Shown here piece by piece: positions 46,346 to 56,839 of a stretch of DNA of 64,000 nt. Every line of letters begins with the position of its first letter. Position 1 is the stretch's first letter. The stretch lies in contig CAJSYZ010000011.1 in NCBI GenBank assembly GCA_910574455.1, positions 1,922,001 to 1,986,000 of the forward strand. Reading direction: 5' to 3'. A program made the translations under genes and the position numbers. The stretch is from Trichaptum fuscoviolaceum (Eukaryota; Basidiomycota; Agaricomycetes; Hymenochaetales; Trichaptaceae). The notes below the pieces were generated by a model. The model saw only the letters and a list, made by a program, of their open reading frames with translations, was not told the DNA's origin and did not search any database.

Positions 46346-46601
46346 CTTGGGAATTGTTTCAAAAGAATAAATCTTATTCGCGATATATTTCTGTGGAAAG
46401 TAATTACATATAATACATCTACTCCAAAGTGCGATGAGATCTTCTACGCAAATATGCAGAGTAATCTCTCAAAGGCAGAACGGGTATCCATGAACGATCG
46501 ATGCAGGGTATCCAACGTTTTCCATTGTGTCCGGAGAAGGGGAAGAATGATCTGTGTAAATCGGTAACATCCGCATAACCCAGTCAAGATAGTTTATGGC
46601 C

Positions 46602-47345
46602 TCAGGTGCTATACCACCCACTCATCAACCAAGCTTCGTTGTGCAGCGCGATCGCCGTATCAAGATCCCCATCCTTATTCTCCTCTTGATGTCGGCGCTC
46701 GAGCTCAAAGGCAAGCTGCGTGAGCGCCTTGGAGCACGTCCGATGGCCGTACGGCCACGCAACGAATGCTTCCCGGTGCGTGAGGATCGTATCAAGGAAG
46801 TTGAAGTCGGGATCAGACGGAGAGCAAGCTGCTTGTGCGGTGTTAGGACAGTAATGTCTCTGCATGGCGTTAAGAATCCCGCAGCCAATAAGTTCAGCCT
46901 TCTCCACTTTCGGTGCAGGCGTAGAGATGAACTATCATGAGCCATCAGACTCGAAAAGACACGCATAGATGACAAGTGGGTCGATACCTGGATGTTACCC
47001 TCTCCATCAACCATTTCCATCATCGCCGAATCACCAGATTCTGATCCCGACGCAGAGGCCGCACGCGGCAAATCGACGGCCTGTGTTTGAACGGGGAAAG
47101 GCTACGGGTAAGGTCTGATAAATAATGTGAATTAATAAAGCTGAACTCGAAGACTTACTTGCGAAGATAACGCCTTCTCACCCTCAGGACTCCATGCCTT
47201 CAGACTCAAAGATCCAAACATGTTGCACATTTCTGCATCCATATCACTATCCCTCTACATGGATAAGATGAGCAAAAAGTTCTATCAACGCGAATAGTCG
47301 ACTTACATAGTAACTGACAGAAATGCTTGAAGTTGAGCGTTGCAT
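46602..47345 (-). CDS. Small conserved-looking protein, unknown function
   Basis: Four exons close in phase: 47345-47307, 47254-47159, 47101-46988, 46931-46602, giving 192 residues from MQRSTSSISVSYY. The first half is short acidic and serine-rich stretches (AASASGSESGDSA); the second half is a compact helical domain (EKAELIGCGILNAMQRHYC, FLDTILTHREAFVAWPYGH, ALTQLAFELERRHQEE). No signal peptide or membrane span. It lies upstream of the BRCT gene in the same direction. Clean splicing suggests a working gene; the family is not recognised. Confidence 0.75.
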
Positions 47346-49230
47346 GCTTGATGCTTGAACTAAGGAGATGATTTCTTCGATATTAAACGGAAACCTCAAG
47401 CTGGAGGATGAAGTGAAACAAGTGAACGTCAGAGCTGAGTGCTGGTCCTCAGCTTTATTGGACTTTGGTCATTCAGGAGCTCGGAGCCCTTGACAGGAGT
47501 CACTCATTACGCGCAGTTGAAATGAGGCACCACGTTGACACCGCATTGCAAAAACGTGTAGTGTGCAGCGTGAAGCACGTTGCATCCAGGCAGATCACCT
47601 CTACCGATAGAGTCGAGCTCACAAAAAGTAGTGAATCAAGGTGGCTGGCCAGCCAGTAGAGGGCGAAGGTGGGTAGAGAACATTCTCCGGTGAAGCTTTC
47701 CCGGCCTCAAGCTTCCTTTTATGGTTGTCATGCAGCTATCACTGTTACCCTCAAGCAACTTCAAGGCCTTGAAGTCTCAACTTGCGGAAACTTTATGTTT
47801 GATATCAACCGAGAAGCGTCATGGTACTTCTCTTCTTCTCGGAATATGGGTTAATGCACGGTGGTTGCATTAGTCGTGACTTTTCGAAGCTGCGGAAGGA
47901 AGACATGCTCAAGCACCTGCCGATTCGCGAAACTACGAACTGCTTCTTCCACCTCTTCTTGCTCGACAAACAATCTTGGGATCTAATTCTGCACTATGAA
48001 CAACCTTTCCATCTTGTAAGCTGGCTGTTATCATGATTACAGCGTTCTTGGCTTGTTGTGGGCACACTCCATCATCGCCAACGGGTCCGACACCTCGTTG
48101 CGGACTCTTTACCCTATCACTGGCCCATAGTCGCGCGCATCTTCATTGCTCCATTCATTCCCAAGCTTACTTTGTCACTAGCGGGTGGACCTCGGAGCGT
48201 TCACGCTGGACATTTGCAACATCACGGACTGTGACTGCTCCGTCTTTTCTAGGCATAGGCTTTCGAACATGATGTTCGTGGATCATCGGTGGATGGAACT
48301 GGAGTTTTAGGCTCACTAAGGACGAATTACCGCATGCAAAATCACTTTATGAAGGTGGTACTACTTCACAGAAGCTACTTGTAATCCCATAGCTTCACCG
48401 CTTCTGGAGATTGTGGCGAGTAATTATCAACAATCTCCTCTAAATAAAGCTGATCGCCCTTTTCAACAGTACCTCACGTAAATGCACTTCTCGATAAACA
48501 ACACACATCCTGTCACCGCCTTCGCTTATTCCACCCTCGTATTCTTGTTTCTTTCTGATAAATGAACTATCCTTCATTCAATGTGGGATTTCAGGACCAT
48601 CTCTTCTCTGAGAAACGTCCCTGACCAATACTACCACAGGATTCGAATTGCCATGAAAACGTGCTGTCGGATCGCTCTTCTGAACGTCGGAGGCTTTGAT
48701 CTCCGCGAATTTGCTTGTGAAAAATTGGCTCAAACCACATCATCGTTCTGATCTTTCGCATGCAAATTTGGGAGATCAACTCATCCATATGACTCTCGCA
48801 TAAACTTTGTTGATCTGATCTCCCGAAACTCCTATAATTCAGCTACAAGTTCGACTTGGTCGTTCCCAGCAGCGAAATATAGAGTACCGCTTAATCTCTT
48901 TCTGATAGAAACCCAGCAGGATCGGAACACTGCAACAATGCGAGGCTTCATAGGTGCCCGGTAGATGGACTTGATCTTCTGAGCAATCTGTCACTTGTTT
49001 TTGTTGCTAAACCTGGCCGACAGCGGGCAGGAGCATCAGTGAAGTCCTCGGTGCGCCCGAGCCCTCCTGAGCATGCTGCTGTACGTGCTTCTGGTATAGT
49101 CTGCACAGTAAAAACCTGGCTGGAATACAGCGTACATTTGTCAGTTACAGCATAGATGCAAGGCATCCTGCCCTCAGTGTCTCTCAAGTCAAGCTTCTCG
49201 CTTTTTCATAGCTTCAATACTCGTCAGATA
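47346..49230. other. Gene-poor stretch
   Basis: Open frames here are short, low-complexity or lack start context and splice signals, and none shows a family motif. I see no RNA gene. The text near 48650-48690 (GTGCTGTCGGATCGC) echoes 50697-50711, which hints at an old duplication across this region. Confidence 0.5.
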
Positions 49231-49540
49231 ATGATGATTTCTATGACCGCTCCCGTAGTCATAGTTGTCTACGCTCTCACCGCAAGCGCGGCTCCGCATG
49301 CAACAGTGAACGAACCGGGTAGTCCAGGCTTTGTGGGGGTAAGTACAAAAGTTGTTCGTTCTTTGGCATTGTACTCACTCCGACGGTCCAGAGGGCCCCA
49401 GCTCCGTTCCCGACTGATCTCAAAGTGAGCACTCATTCACTTGTTTGACATTGCAGGTGATCCAATCTACTGAAACTACATAGAGAGAACTGTTGCTCCG
49501 CACCAGACAGTGGATGAACCAGGTAATATTTTTGTTCGGG
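49231..49540 (+). pseudogene. Decayed copies of the crystallin-like secreted gene, exon 1 twice
   Basis: Exon 1 at 49231-49338 (MMISMTAPVV..., APHATVNEPGSPGFVG) has a signal peptide and exactly the same 108-nt length and GTAAGT donor as the intact gene at 51417. An exon-2 start follows near 49391 (AGGGCCCCAGCTCCG) but diverges within 12 codons. A second exon-1 remnant lies at about 49484-49539 (VAPHQTVDEPGNIFVR, then GTGGGT). No Greek-key domain follows, so these are broken copies. Confidence 0.65.
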
Positions 49541-51416
49541 TGGGTTTCCGTTTGTCTCTTTGCTTTGGCGCATAGCTCATTGTAACGCTACAGAGAGATG
49601 AGCATTTTCTAATCGACTATCTGTCTTGTGGAGTATGCACTTAGTACATATGCCATGATGTACTACGTTCGCTTGTATTCAAATGTCAATTGAATCTATT
49701 GCGAGCGCATCTGCTGTATTACGCATAATTAAAAATCGATATCATATTATAATTGTTTGCTTTACATAAAAGAGATCGAGAATATAAGGTGAAAAGAGCT
49801 CTTGAAAGCAACTCAATGCAACGGAGAGAAAGACTCAGAGAAAGAGGTGCGTGCGCCGCGTTCAAGTTCAAGTTGAAACCGGACGTCGCCGAGCGGTGCT
49901 TGAAATGACACCCTTCCCCCTCTCTCTGCCTCTGACTCACTCCGAATCGCACCTCATCAACACTCTTTCATTATGAGTATCGTCCGTGATATCTACTCAG
50001 CGATAGAACGCCAAAATGATATTCGACCGTCTGATCAAGGTTTCGAACGGTAAATCGAAGGCTAAGTACCTCTCAAAATTCATACTTCGAGTCAGCCTAC
50101 ACTCATTACATCTATTCCTTTACCAGGGAGGATGCTATGTTGTTGTCATAACGGGGTACAAGCTCCGGAAGTCAAGCCTCATCTTCCGTACACATGTGTG
50201 TACTTCCTCTGGCAGAGCCAGCGAACGATCCGCTCATTTCATCGGCCTTTACAAAATGATAGTAAAGCTCGGCTTGTAAGCTCTCATGTCAACTTGTTCA
50301 TCTAAGAAGCCGCTGTCAGACTTAAATAACTGGTTGGCACTTGTTCGATCTGCAATCGCTATGTGTGAAAGCGCCTACCGCTCATCGTCGCGCGCATTCA
50401 CATGTGCAGCTTCATTTATTCGTACGTATGCCCACATTAAACCAGATTACGGGATACCGTCTGAGTATTCAACATGATAAGTACTGATCTCACTCAGCTT
50501 CGACTGTTATGCTTTGGAAACGTTTCTGGGAGTTAATTGTGCAATCAGAGCTTAGGCGCACATTCTGTCATGGCCTATTCTACCGGAGCCCACTTCTCCG
50601 CTCTAGTGACTAGAAATCGGCACAACAGGTCATCTCTGCGCCTGAACTTTTCTTGTCTAGCGCTCATGGCCTGAAGCGGGACGTTTTGACAAGATGTACA
50701 CTGTCGGATCACCCATCCGAATGTCGGTCACTCAAATCATTCCTGCTTGAAACTTCCCTAAAAACGTGCGTCATTCGTTCTGATCTTTCCGATAGATCTA
50801 AATTGCTACTTGTTTATATTAGGCGAATTTTATAATGTACTTCCTGTGGCAAATGTTCAGGCCTCGAAACTGAATAACTAGCCTACTCAAGCTTGACTAG
50901 TGAAATGTTATGTGGACTTCAGACATGTCGCAAGCGGATAAGGAATCGAAGGCATAAGTCGAGTCTTATGATCATCTCAGATATGGGATGGCCTTCATGG
51001 ATACGAGGCTCACGGCCTTCTCTCATTATTTGGTCAAGGATGTAGGCGTGATGCATTGTTCTAGGGAAATCTCGGCTTGGGGCCCTGACGGCAAAAGATG
51101 ACACCTCGCCCAGTTACCTTCTCTACCGATGCTCGGCACTAAAAGCAAACCGATGATCCAATGTGATGCTCAATACAAACTCGGATGAAGTACATGTGCC
51201 GCTTTGGTTGTGTTTTGAGCGCGCTCGGCCACTCTGGAACTGGGATAATAATCACAGTTGCTCAAGATGAGCGCTGCTGGAGAGTTTCCCAAGCCTTTTT
51301 GTTTAGTATAAAGCTTGGGTGTTTCCAACGACCTTCTCCCATAGAAAGATATCGACCTTTCTTTCTTTCTTACACTACTCGATTTTCGCTCTATCTCTCC
51401 CTCTCTACACGGAAGA
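49541..51416. other. Gene-poor stretch
   Basis: About 1.9 kb with no gene that can be supported. Several open frames of 60-150 codons occur on both strands but overlap and look random. The end of it serves as promoter for the crystallin-like gene, with a pyrimidine-rich run at 51355-51410 just before the ATG, as often seen in fungal 5' leaders. Confidence 0.5.
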
Positions 51417-51906
51417 ATGTTCTCTGCAACCGCCCTATTTGTCATTACTATCTCTGCTCTGACTAGTAATGTGAAGTCCGCCCCACACCAGACCGTGAAC
51501 AGTCCGGGAAATGGATTCATAAGGGTAAGTACCTGCTCACTCTCGCAACGATGTACATCGTTCACTTTAGTCCTACAGAGGGGCGCTGAGGCGCCGGCTG
51601 TAGAATTTTGTACCGCCAACGATCTGCAGGGAACTTGCATCGATTTTTTCCCAGGAAATGATCAGTGCATATCATTTGGAAGTGATTTCAACGATATGGT
51701 CTCCAGTGTCCATCTGCAACCAGGAACTACTTGCGTTGCATTCGTGTAAGTTGTCTTAATATAAAGAGCTATAATCATTTGCTCAGATATCCTATAGTGA
51801 TACTGGATGTTCCGGAGGTAGCCTTTTCATAGATCAGGACATCGCTGCGCTCGGCGACTTTAACTTCAACGACGTTATAAGCTCTTTTGAATGCAGCAGT
51901 GCTTAA
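51417..51906 (+). CDS. Secreted beta/gamma-crystallin-like small protein
   Basis: Three exons close in phase: 51417-51524, 51579-51745, 51798-51906, giving 127 residues. Residues 1-22 form a signal peptide (MFSATALFVITISAL). The mature part repeats a Greek-key-like unit: EFCTANDLQGTCIDF, then FNDMVSSVHLQPGTTC, GGSLFIDQDI and FNFNDVISSFEC. Six cysteines lie in the mature part, fitting disulfides in a secreted protein. Crystallin-fold secreted proteins in fungi are small and mostly of unknown role. The intact gene sits between decayed copies at 49231 and 52426. Confidence 0.75.
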
Positions 51907-52425
51907 TAGTGTCATTCCTTAACAATCGTCAAGGAAACTCTTCCATTATCATTTTAAATGCTTTCCCTGATGTTATATAGTACGTAGTATTATGAACAGC
52001 ACGTCGAGAGTATGCGCGGAGATAACCAATCGGAGATTTAGGAAACTTGGAACGTCAGCTCATACTTGTGAACCTGAACCTGAACTTCTATTAATATTGC
52101 TGTGACTGGGTCAAGCATACCATCACCAACACGACATCAAAGCTCTGTACTTCCTGATGGTATGAGACTACCCTCATACAACGCGGGATTTCGCCTAGTC
52201 CTAGGCTAAAGTTTTAATTGATACCCTCTATAATTAGCACATTCAAGTTGTAATCGCCGTCGTTGATACTACTATGCCTCATGTGAGCAGCACATGTTCT
52301 ATATATATTCTATTCCTGTCTTCATCCGTTCTCTAATGAAATCTGTAGCGAATCTACGAACCTTTATTATTTCCAGTGATTCATTATATGCCGCTCATTC
52401 AATCACTGGTACTCTTTAATAGTCG
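51907..52425. other. Spacer downstream of the crystallin-like gene
   Basis: AT-rich with no gene seen. An ACTTGAACCTGAACCTGAACTTC word near 52070-52092 belongs to the recurring spacer vocabulary. Confidence 0.5.
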
Positions 52426-52650
52426 AGTTGTCTCCGCGTCCACCTGCAATTTGGAACAACTTGTGCTGCATTCTCAAGAGCCATCACCGTACAGGACGCT
52501 ATACAGTCTCAATATCAGTACTTATACTCCACAGAATGGATGCGCTGGATGAAGCCTTTCCGTCGAGATTGAACCCCCCCCCCCTCAGTAGGTCCAGTTT
52601 CAACGACAGATTGACTCGCTCGTTGAATGCCTATGTCAGTGCCTAATATT
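52426..52650 (+). pseudogene. Relic of the crystallin-like gene, exons 2 and 3
   Basis: Bases 52426-52475 match the end of exon 2 of the intact gene (the part coding VSSVHLQPGTTCVAF) with several changes that break the frame. Bases 52600-52650 match the end of exon 3 (TTTCAACGAC..., ending AGTGCCTAA against AGTGCTTAA). Between them is an 11-base run of C. This is a dead downstream copy. Confidence 0.65.
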
Positions 52651-53919
52651 GGTGTCTTGTGTACATAAATTAGCATAGTAGTGTCTTCTCTTTTCAGATG
52701 GGTCACATAGCTAGCGTAAGATCTCAACCCCCCCTCCCCCCTTAGATAAAATACGAGCAAAAGGTATTATGAGCCTGCTGAGGATCATCATAATCACTGA
52801 CAAAATTTGCAGAATTTCAAGCGAGTCGGAAAGTGCCGAGCGGAGACTTCAAGTTAAACTTGAGGATCGACAACCGCGTCACTCCGAGTCGTTTGGCCGC
52901 CTTACTATTACTTAACCACTCCTCTCTGCAACCGTTCCACAAAATCCGAATCCGTTTCAATTTGCGGCCAAGGCTCCAATATTCTCTGTCAATCGCACCG
53001 CAGTGAGTAATGTTCTAATGGGCATGAAACCGTGCGGTCGGAGATTCGAGCGAACGCGACGGGGCCACTGGCTGTCATTTAGCGAGCCTCTCTTGACAAA
53101 ATGCGACAGAAAGGGGCCTGGAGCGGCTCCGAAGAAACAGACATAAACCTTGTCGGTACCGAGTCTACTGTGTCTCGGATATGTTAGCTTTCCGCTGCGG
53201 AAAGCGGTAAACGCACCTTGTTTCATATCCTCCTTTACAGTGTAATCGAATACTAAAACGTTCCTCTCCGGAGATTTAACCTCCTATTGTTACGGCTTCG
53301 ACGTGGGCCTTCTTTCCTGACGATCAAAACCATACTATTTGTGGACTTTTAACTTCAGGAACAGGATTAATTCTGAGACCAACTGCCTCATTCTGCATTC
53401 TATGGCCTCAGATTGTAATGGCTAACGAGAAACAGCGGCCATGTCTATGACGCTCTTGTTGCGACCCACTTCCTTTCATCCTACGGTTGTTAAGTCACCT
53501 GTCCTTGACATGACGATTCCTCCTTCAATTGCACCACAGGAAAGGAGTTTCGTCTCCTTGGCTGGGGCGTTACGGTCGACGAAACGTGCGGAGCCGCTGT
53601 GGATATTTCGCATTGTCGGAAACGATCTCCAGCAATATTGCGTTTCTGTTCGCTGCTCAACAGCATGGGGCGCTTTAACATCGGCCCACCCGCCCCACCT
53701 CAGCTTCAGATATCCCCTAAATGCCCTTTGCGCTGGCTGATCCCGTCGTCATCGCCAACTGACGAGGTGAGCCGCTATAGGCAAGGTCCAAAGGTATAAA
53801 TACGGTGTAGATTGTGCATTTAACAGTCAGAAACAACAAACGCCCTCAACCTCACTATCCACAGCACTTCCTCCACCTTCACGTCCACCACCCACATCTC
53901 TCCTACGACTTTCTACATA
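52651..53919. other. Gene-poor stretch, promoter of small secreted protein at its end
   Basis: About 1.3 kb with no supported gene. Short frames at 53441-53740 lack splice signals or motifs. A TATAAATA box lies at about 53795-53803, some 120 bp before the ATG of the next gene. Confidence 0.5.
53795..53803 (+). promoter_or_regulatory. TATA-like box of the small secreted protein gene
   Basis: The text AGGTATAAATACGG lies about 117 bp upstream of the ATG at 53920, followed by a CA-rich, CCACC-rich leader. Spacing suits a TATA box with a transcription start 30-40 bp further on. Confidence 0.55.
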
Positions 53920-54207
53920 ATGAAGTTCATCGCAGTCGCCACTTCCATGCTCTTCGCCAGCGTTGCATCTGCCATCAGCATCGGTGCTATCCCAGAATGC
54001 GCTACGACTAACGGTCCGTGCGTGACTGGTAACCTCGAGCTTGGCAACACGACTATCCTCTACGCAGAACTGCCATCAATCATCAAGTGCTGCGGTGGCT
54101 ATACCTGTAAAGTCGCTAACGAGGCTTCGTTCATCGGAGTAAGCTGGTTTCATTCATTGCGAGAGTCTTACTTATTATCATTTGAATAGTTGTGCGCAAA
54201 GAACTAA
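53920..54207 (+). CDS. Small secreted cysteine-rich protein, 78 residues
   Basis: Two exons, 53920-54138 and 54190-54207, joined by a 51-nt GT-AG intron in phase 0. Residues 1-18 are a signal peptide (MKFIAVATSMLFASVASA). The mature 60-residue part has six cysteines in the order C-x6-C, then a CC pair in KCCGGYTC, and a last C in GLCAKN. That CC doublet recalls hydrophobins, but there are too few cysteines and the spacing is wrong; an effector-like or antimicrobial-type secreted protein is as likely. A TATA box and long CA-rich leader suggest strong expression. Confidence 0.75.
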
Positions 54208-54657
54208 TAAGATGAGCATCTAAGACGATGTTAGCTAATGCATTGCCGAGAAGTAAGTATAACTTCATACTTAAATGTTTCTGATTCTTAATCCGTCCAC
54301 ATAGATATCTTGACGCCTGTTTTTCCATTTACCCTATCCATATTATCATGAATATTAATGACATGTCTCTTTTGTATGACACTCAACACGAATATATGCT
54401 TGTCTTGATCCGCTAATAACAATGTGGTCGATAGAAAAGACACAGTATCAAACACATAAGATCTTTGCAAGTCTAAAGGGGAGTAGAGAGTAAACCCTAT
54501 TGCTGAGAATATCTCTCTTGTTTTGCAATCTACATATTACCATTTTGCATAATAAAGCATGAAATATTGTTCCGCTTACTTAGTTCTACAAATATATAAG
54601 CGCGGAGTCAACAATGTACAAAATAATACACAAAATAAATGTTCCATTTTGATATGA
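54208..54657. other. Convergent 3' spacer
   Basis: AT-rich region between the convergent ends of the secreted-protein gene and the membrane-protein gene. No gene seen. Confidence 0.5.
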
Positions 54658-56430
54658 TCAGTAAGCTGTAGAATCTTGCAATCGCCATCTGCGTAAAGGC
54701 CCCCACCACCATATAGACCATCGTTCCTTGACGGGTGGAGCAGGTGGTCGCTCGTTCACTCTGGCAGGTGCTCTCTGGTTTATTGTCCGAAGCCGTGGAT
54801 GGTCTTCTGACTCCGCGTCCTCGTCCACCGTCTCAACGAGGTTCTCACGATCATTCCGATCGACTGTCATGTCCCGACGTTCCATCTCTCGGATACCAAA
54901 ACTGCCTAATCCCCACCCCACGACTTCTGTGTCATTCACTACACTGTCGATGCCCTCTGCACCGGCTTCACCGGCGTACGCTCGGCGGCGGCGACGCATT
55001 CGCTCAATGGCTTGAGAGTGGGCGGCGGCAAGGTGCGCTCGCCGTAATAGATGATAGAATTGTGCAACAGCGACGAACGGTGCACTGGAAGCCAGCCGTG
55101 AAACGAGTCCAGATCCATTTGTGGCAGATGATGTTGTAGGCCCAGACGAAGAAGAGCCTGCCGTACTGCCTTCCCCACTAGCTCCGCGAGGCATCATCTC
55201 AATCGCCTCCGACTCCGCCAGAGGTTCAGTAGTGCCGCTGGGTTTACGGCCAAATCGAAGAGTCTCAGACGCGTTTTTCCAAAGTGCTTGCGCCTTTTCC
55301 TTCCGGTGACTTTTGCGTTCTGCTCGTACCTTGCGCCGCCTCTCCCGACGCTGCTCCCTCTTGATGAGCTCCTCCACCTCGCCAATACCTCTTCCGCCAC
55401 CGACCCACCACCACCACCCCAAGAAGCTCTGCCACTGAACGACAGCCCAAATTAATTGCGGCATCCAGTTATAGTCGTCCTTTGTCGGAATATACAAGAA
55501 GTTTAAACATGTTGAGACAAGGGCAAGTGTCAGTGCTCCGGCACCAAAAGCTGCCGTGCCGCCATCTGTTCGCCATGCTTGTTTTCGATTGATGAGAAAG
55601 CCCCAGATAAGAAGTGCGACGGTGAAAAGAAGGGACAGTGCTGCGTTGCATGTGTTGCGGACCGTATCGGCAATGTCAAGCACTTTCTGGTTTTGATGAA
55701 TTGGAAGGAGCTCCATGGCAGCGGAGACCACGGCTAAAGGGCCCAGAAGTCCCAAGATAAGCCTTTCTTCTAATCGCGAAGGGTAAAGCAAAGTAAGGAA
55801 CTGGATGTGGGTTATCTATAAAGAAAGAAACATTTCGTCACTTGTTCGCCCACTTAGTAAATCCAAAACATACCTGAACCAAAGCGGATGTCGTCGCATC
55901 CATGATATACCAGGATGCCAGCTCCCCCATATCCCATTTTGATGAGCCGTAAGTCGGATAATCATCAGCGGTGGTATTAGTCGTAGCTGGCGGAACGTTT
56001 ATGGCGAGGTATGTGAGCATGTAAGGCCACTTCTGACTGTCTCGCATTGTCTGCGAGAATATCGCTACTATTGTCGCAATCAAGGATATGAAGAAGGTGA
56101 GGACGCTTGCCAACTGTAGTCCATAGTTGACCGGTGCAAGAAACCAATGGTATTGGGCGGTAAAGACGAGATGGACGAGTAGGACGGCGGTGAGGGTGAA
56201 TACGATACCTGTGAGTAGTATCTGAACTGGCAGTGATCGAGCAAATGCTGGTTGCTTTGCAAGAATTGGATTATGATCAAAGCTGCACAGAATCCTGTCA
56301 ACTCCTAATGATGACGGACAACAAACACAAAAACATACCCATCTGAGTTCTCGTCGGCTAAGCAAGTCTGCAAGATAGAGAGAACAGAGACCAGCCCAAA
56401 CAAGTACCTCTTAGATAGTGTACAACGCAT
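54658..56430 (-). CDS. Polytopic membrane protein, unknown function
   Basis: Three exons close in phase: 56430-56339, 56294-55874, 55815-54658, giving 556 residues. A signal peptide (YLFGLVSVLSILQTCLA) is followed by a short outside region (ENSDGILCSFDHNP), then about six or seven membrane helices: ILLTGIVFTLTAVLLVHLV, LASVLTFFISLIATIVAIF, a helix around the phrase ITHIQFLTLLYP, LGLLGPLAVVSAAMELL, ALSLLFTVALLIWGF and LTLALVSTCLNFLYI. The C-terminal half is a long cytosolic tail with a strongly basic coiled stretch (EQRRERRRKVRAERKSHRKE), a serine-rich linker and an acidic end. The layout recalls uncharacterised fungal membrane proteins of the secretory pathway. No catalytic motif is seen. Confidence 0.8.
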
Positions 56431-56839
56431 ATTGCGGCTGCCTCCTAGGCACCGCCAGATGTAGGTAGCTCGACAGCGACGACGATTAAGATGATGGCGA
56501 GGTCGACGGGGACGGCGCTGGCCAAGTCCAAGTCTCGCCCTCTCCTGTAACTGCCAAGACTTCCGCTAAATGCTGTGCCGCTTTCGGTATATGCCGGCCC
56601 CACTGCCAGTGGAAACTCAATTGTCCCAGGATATACATGTATATGATTTTTATACATGTTCTCATTGTATGTTTGTTCTGACTGCAAAACACCTTCTGCC
56701 AGTATACCAATATTTATGTGATTAAAAATGTTCTATGATTGAGTAGGGATAGAATGCGAGTCTAATTCAATAAAGTTAAGTAATGTCGAAGAACTTTATA
56801 TCTCAAAGAGTGTCACTGTTGCTCCTCTTTTCGTACTGC
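56431..56839. other. Spacer between membrane protein and ABC transporter
   Basis: Holds the promoter of the membrane-protein gene and the 3' end of the ABC gene, both on the minus strand. No gene seen. Confidence 0.5.

Noticed and set aside
53920..54207. Hydrophobin
   Set aside because: Hydrophobins need eight cysteines with two CC doublets; here there are six and one doublet.
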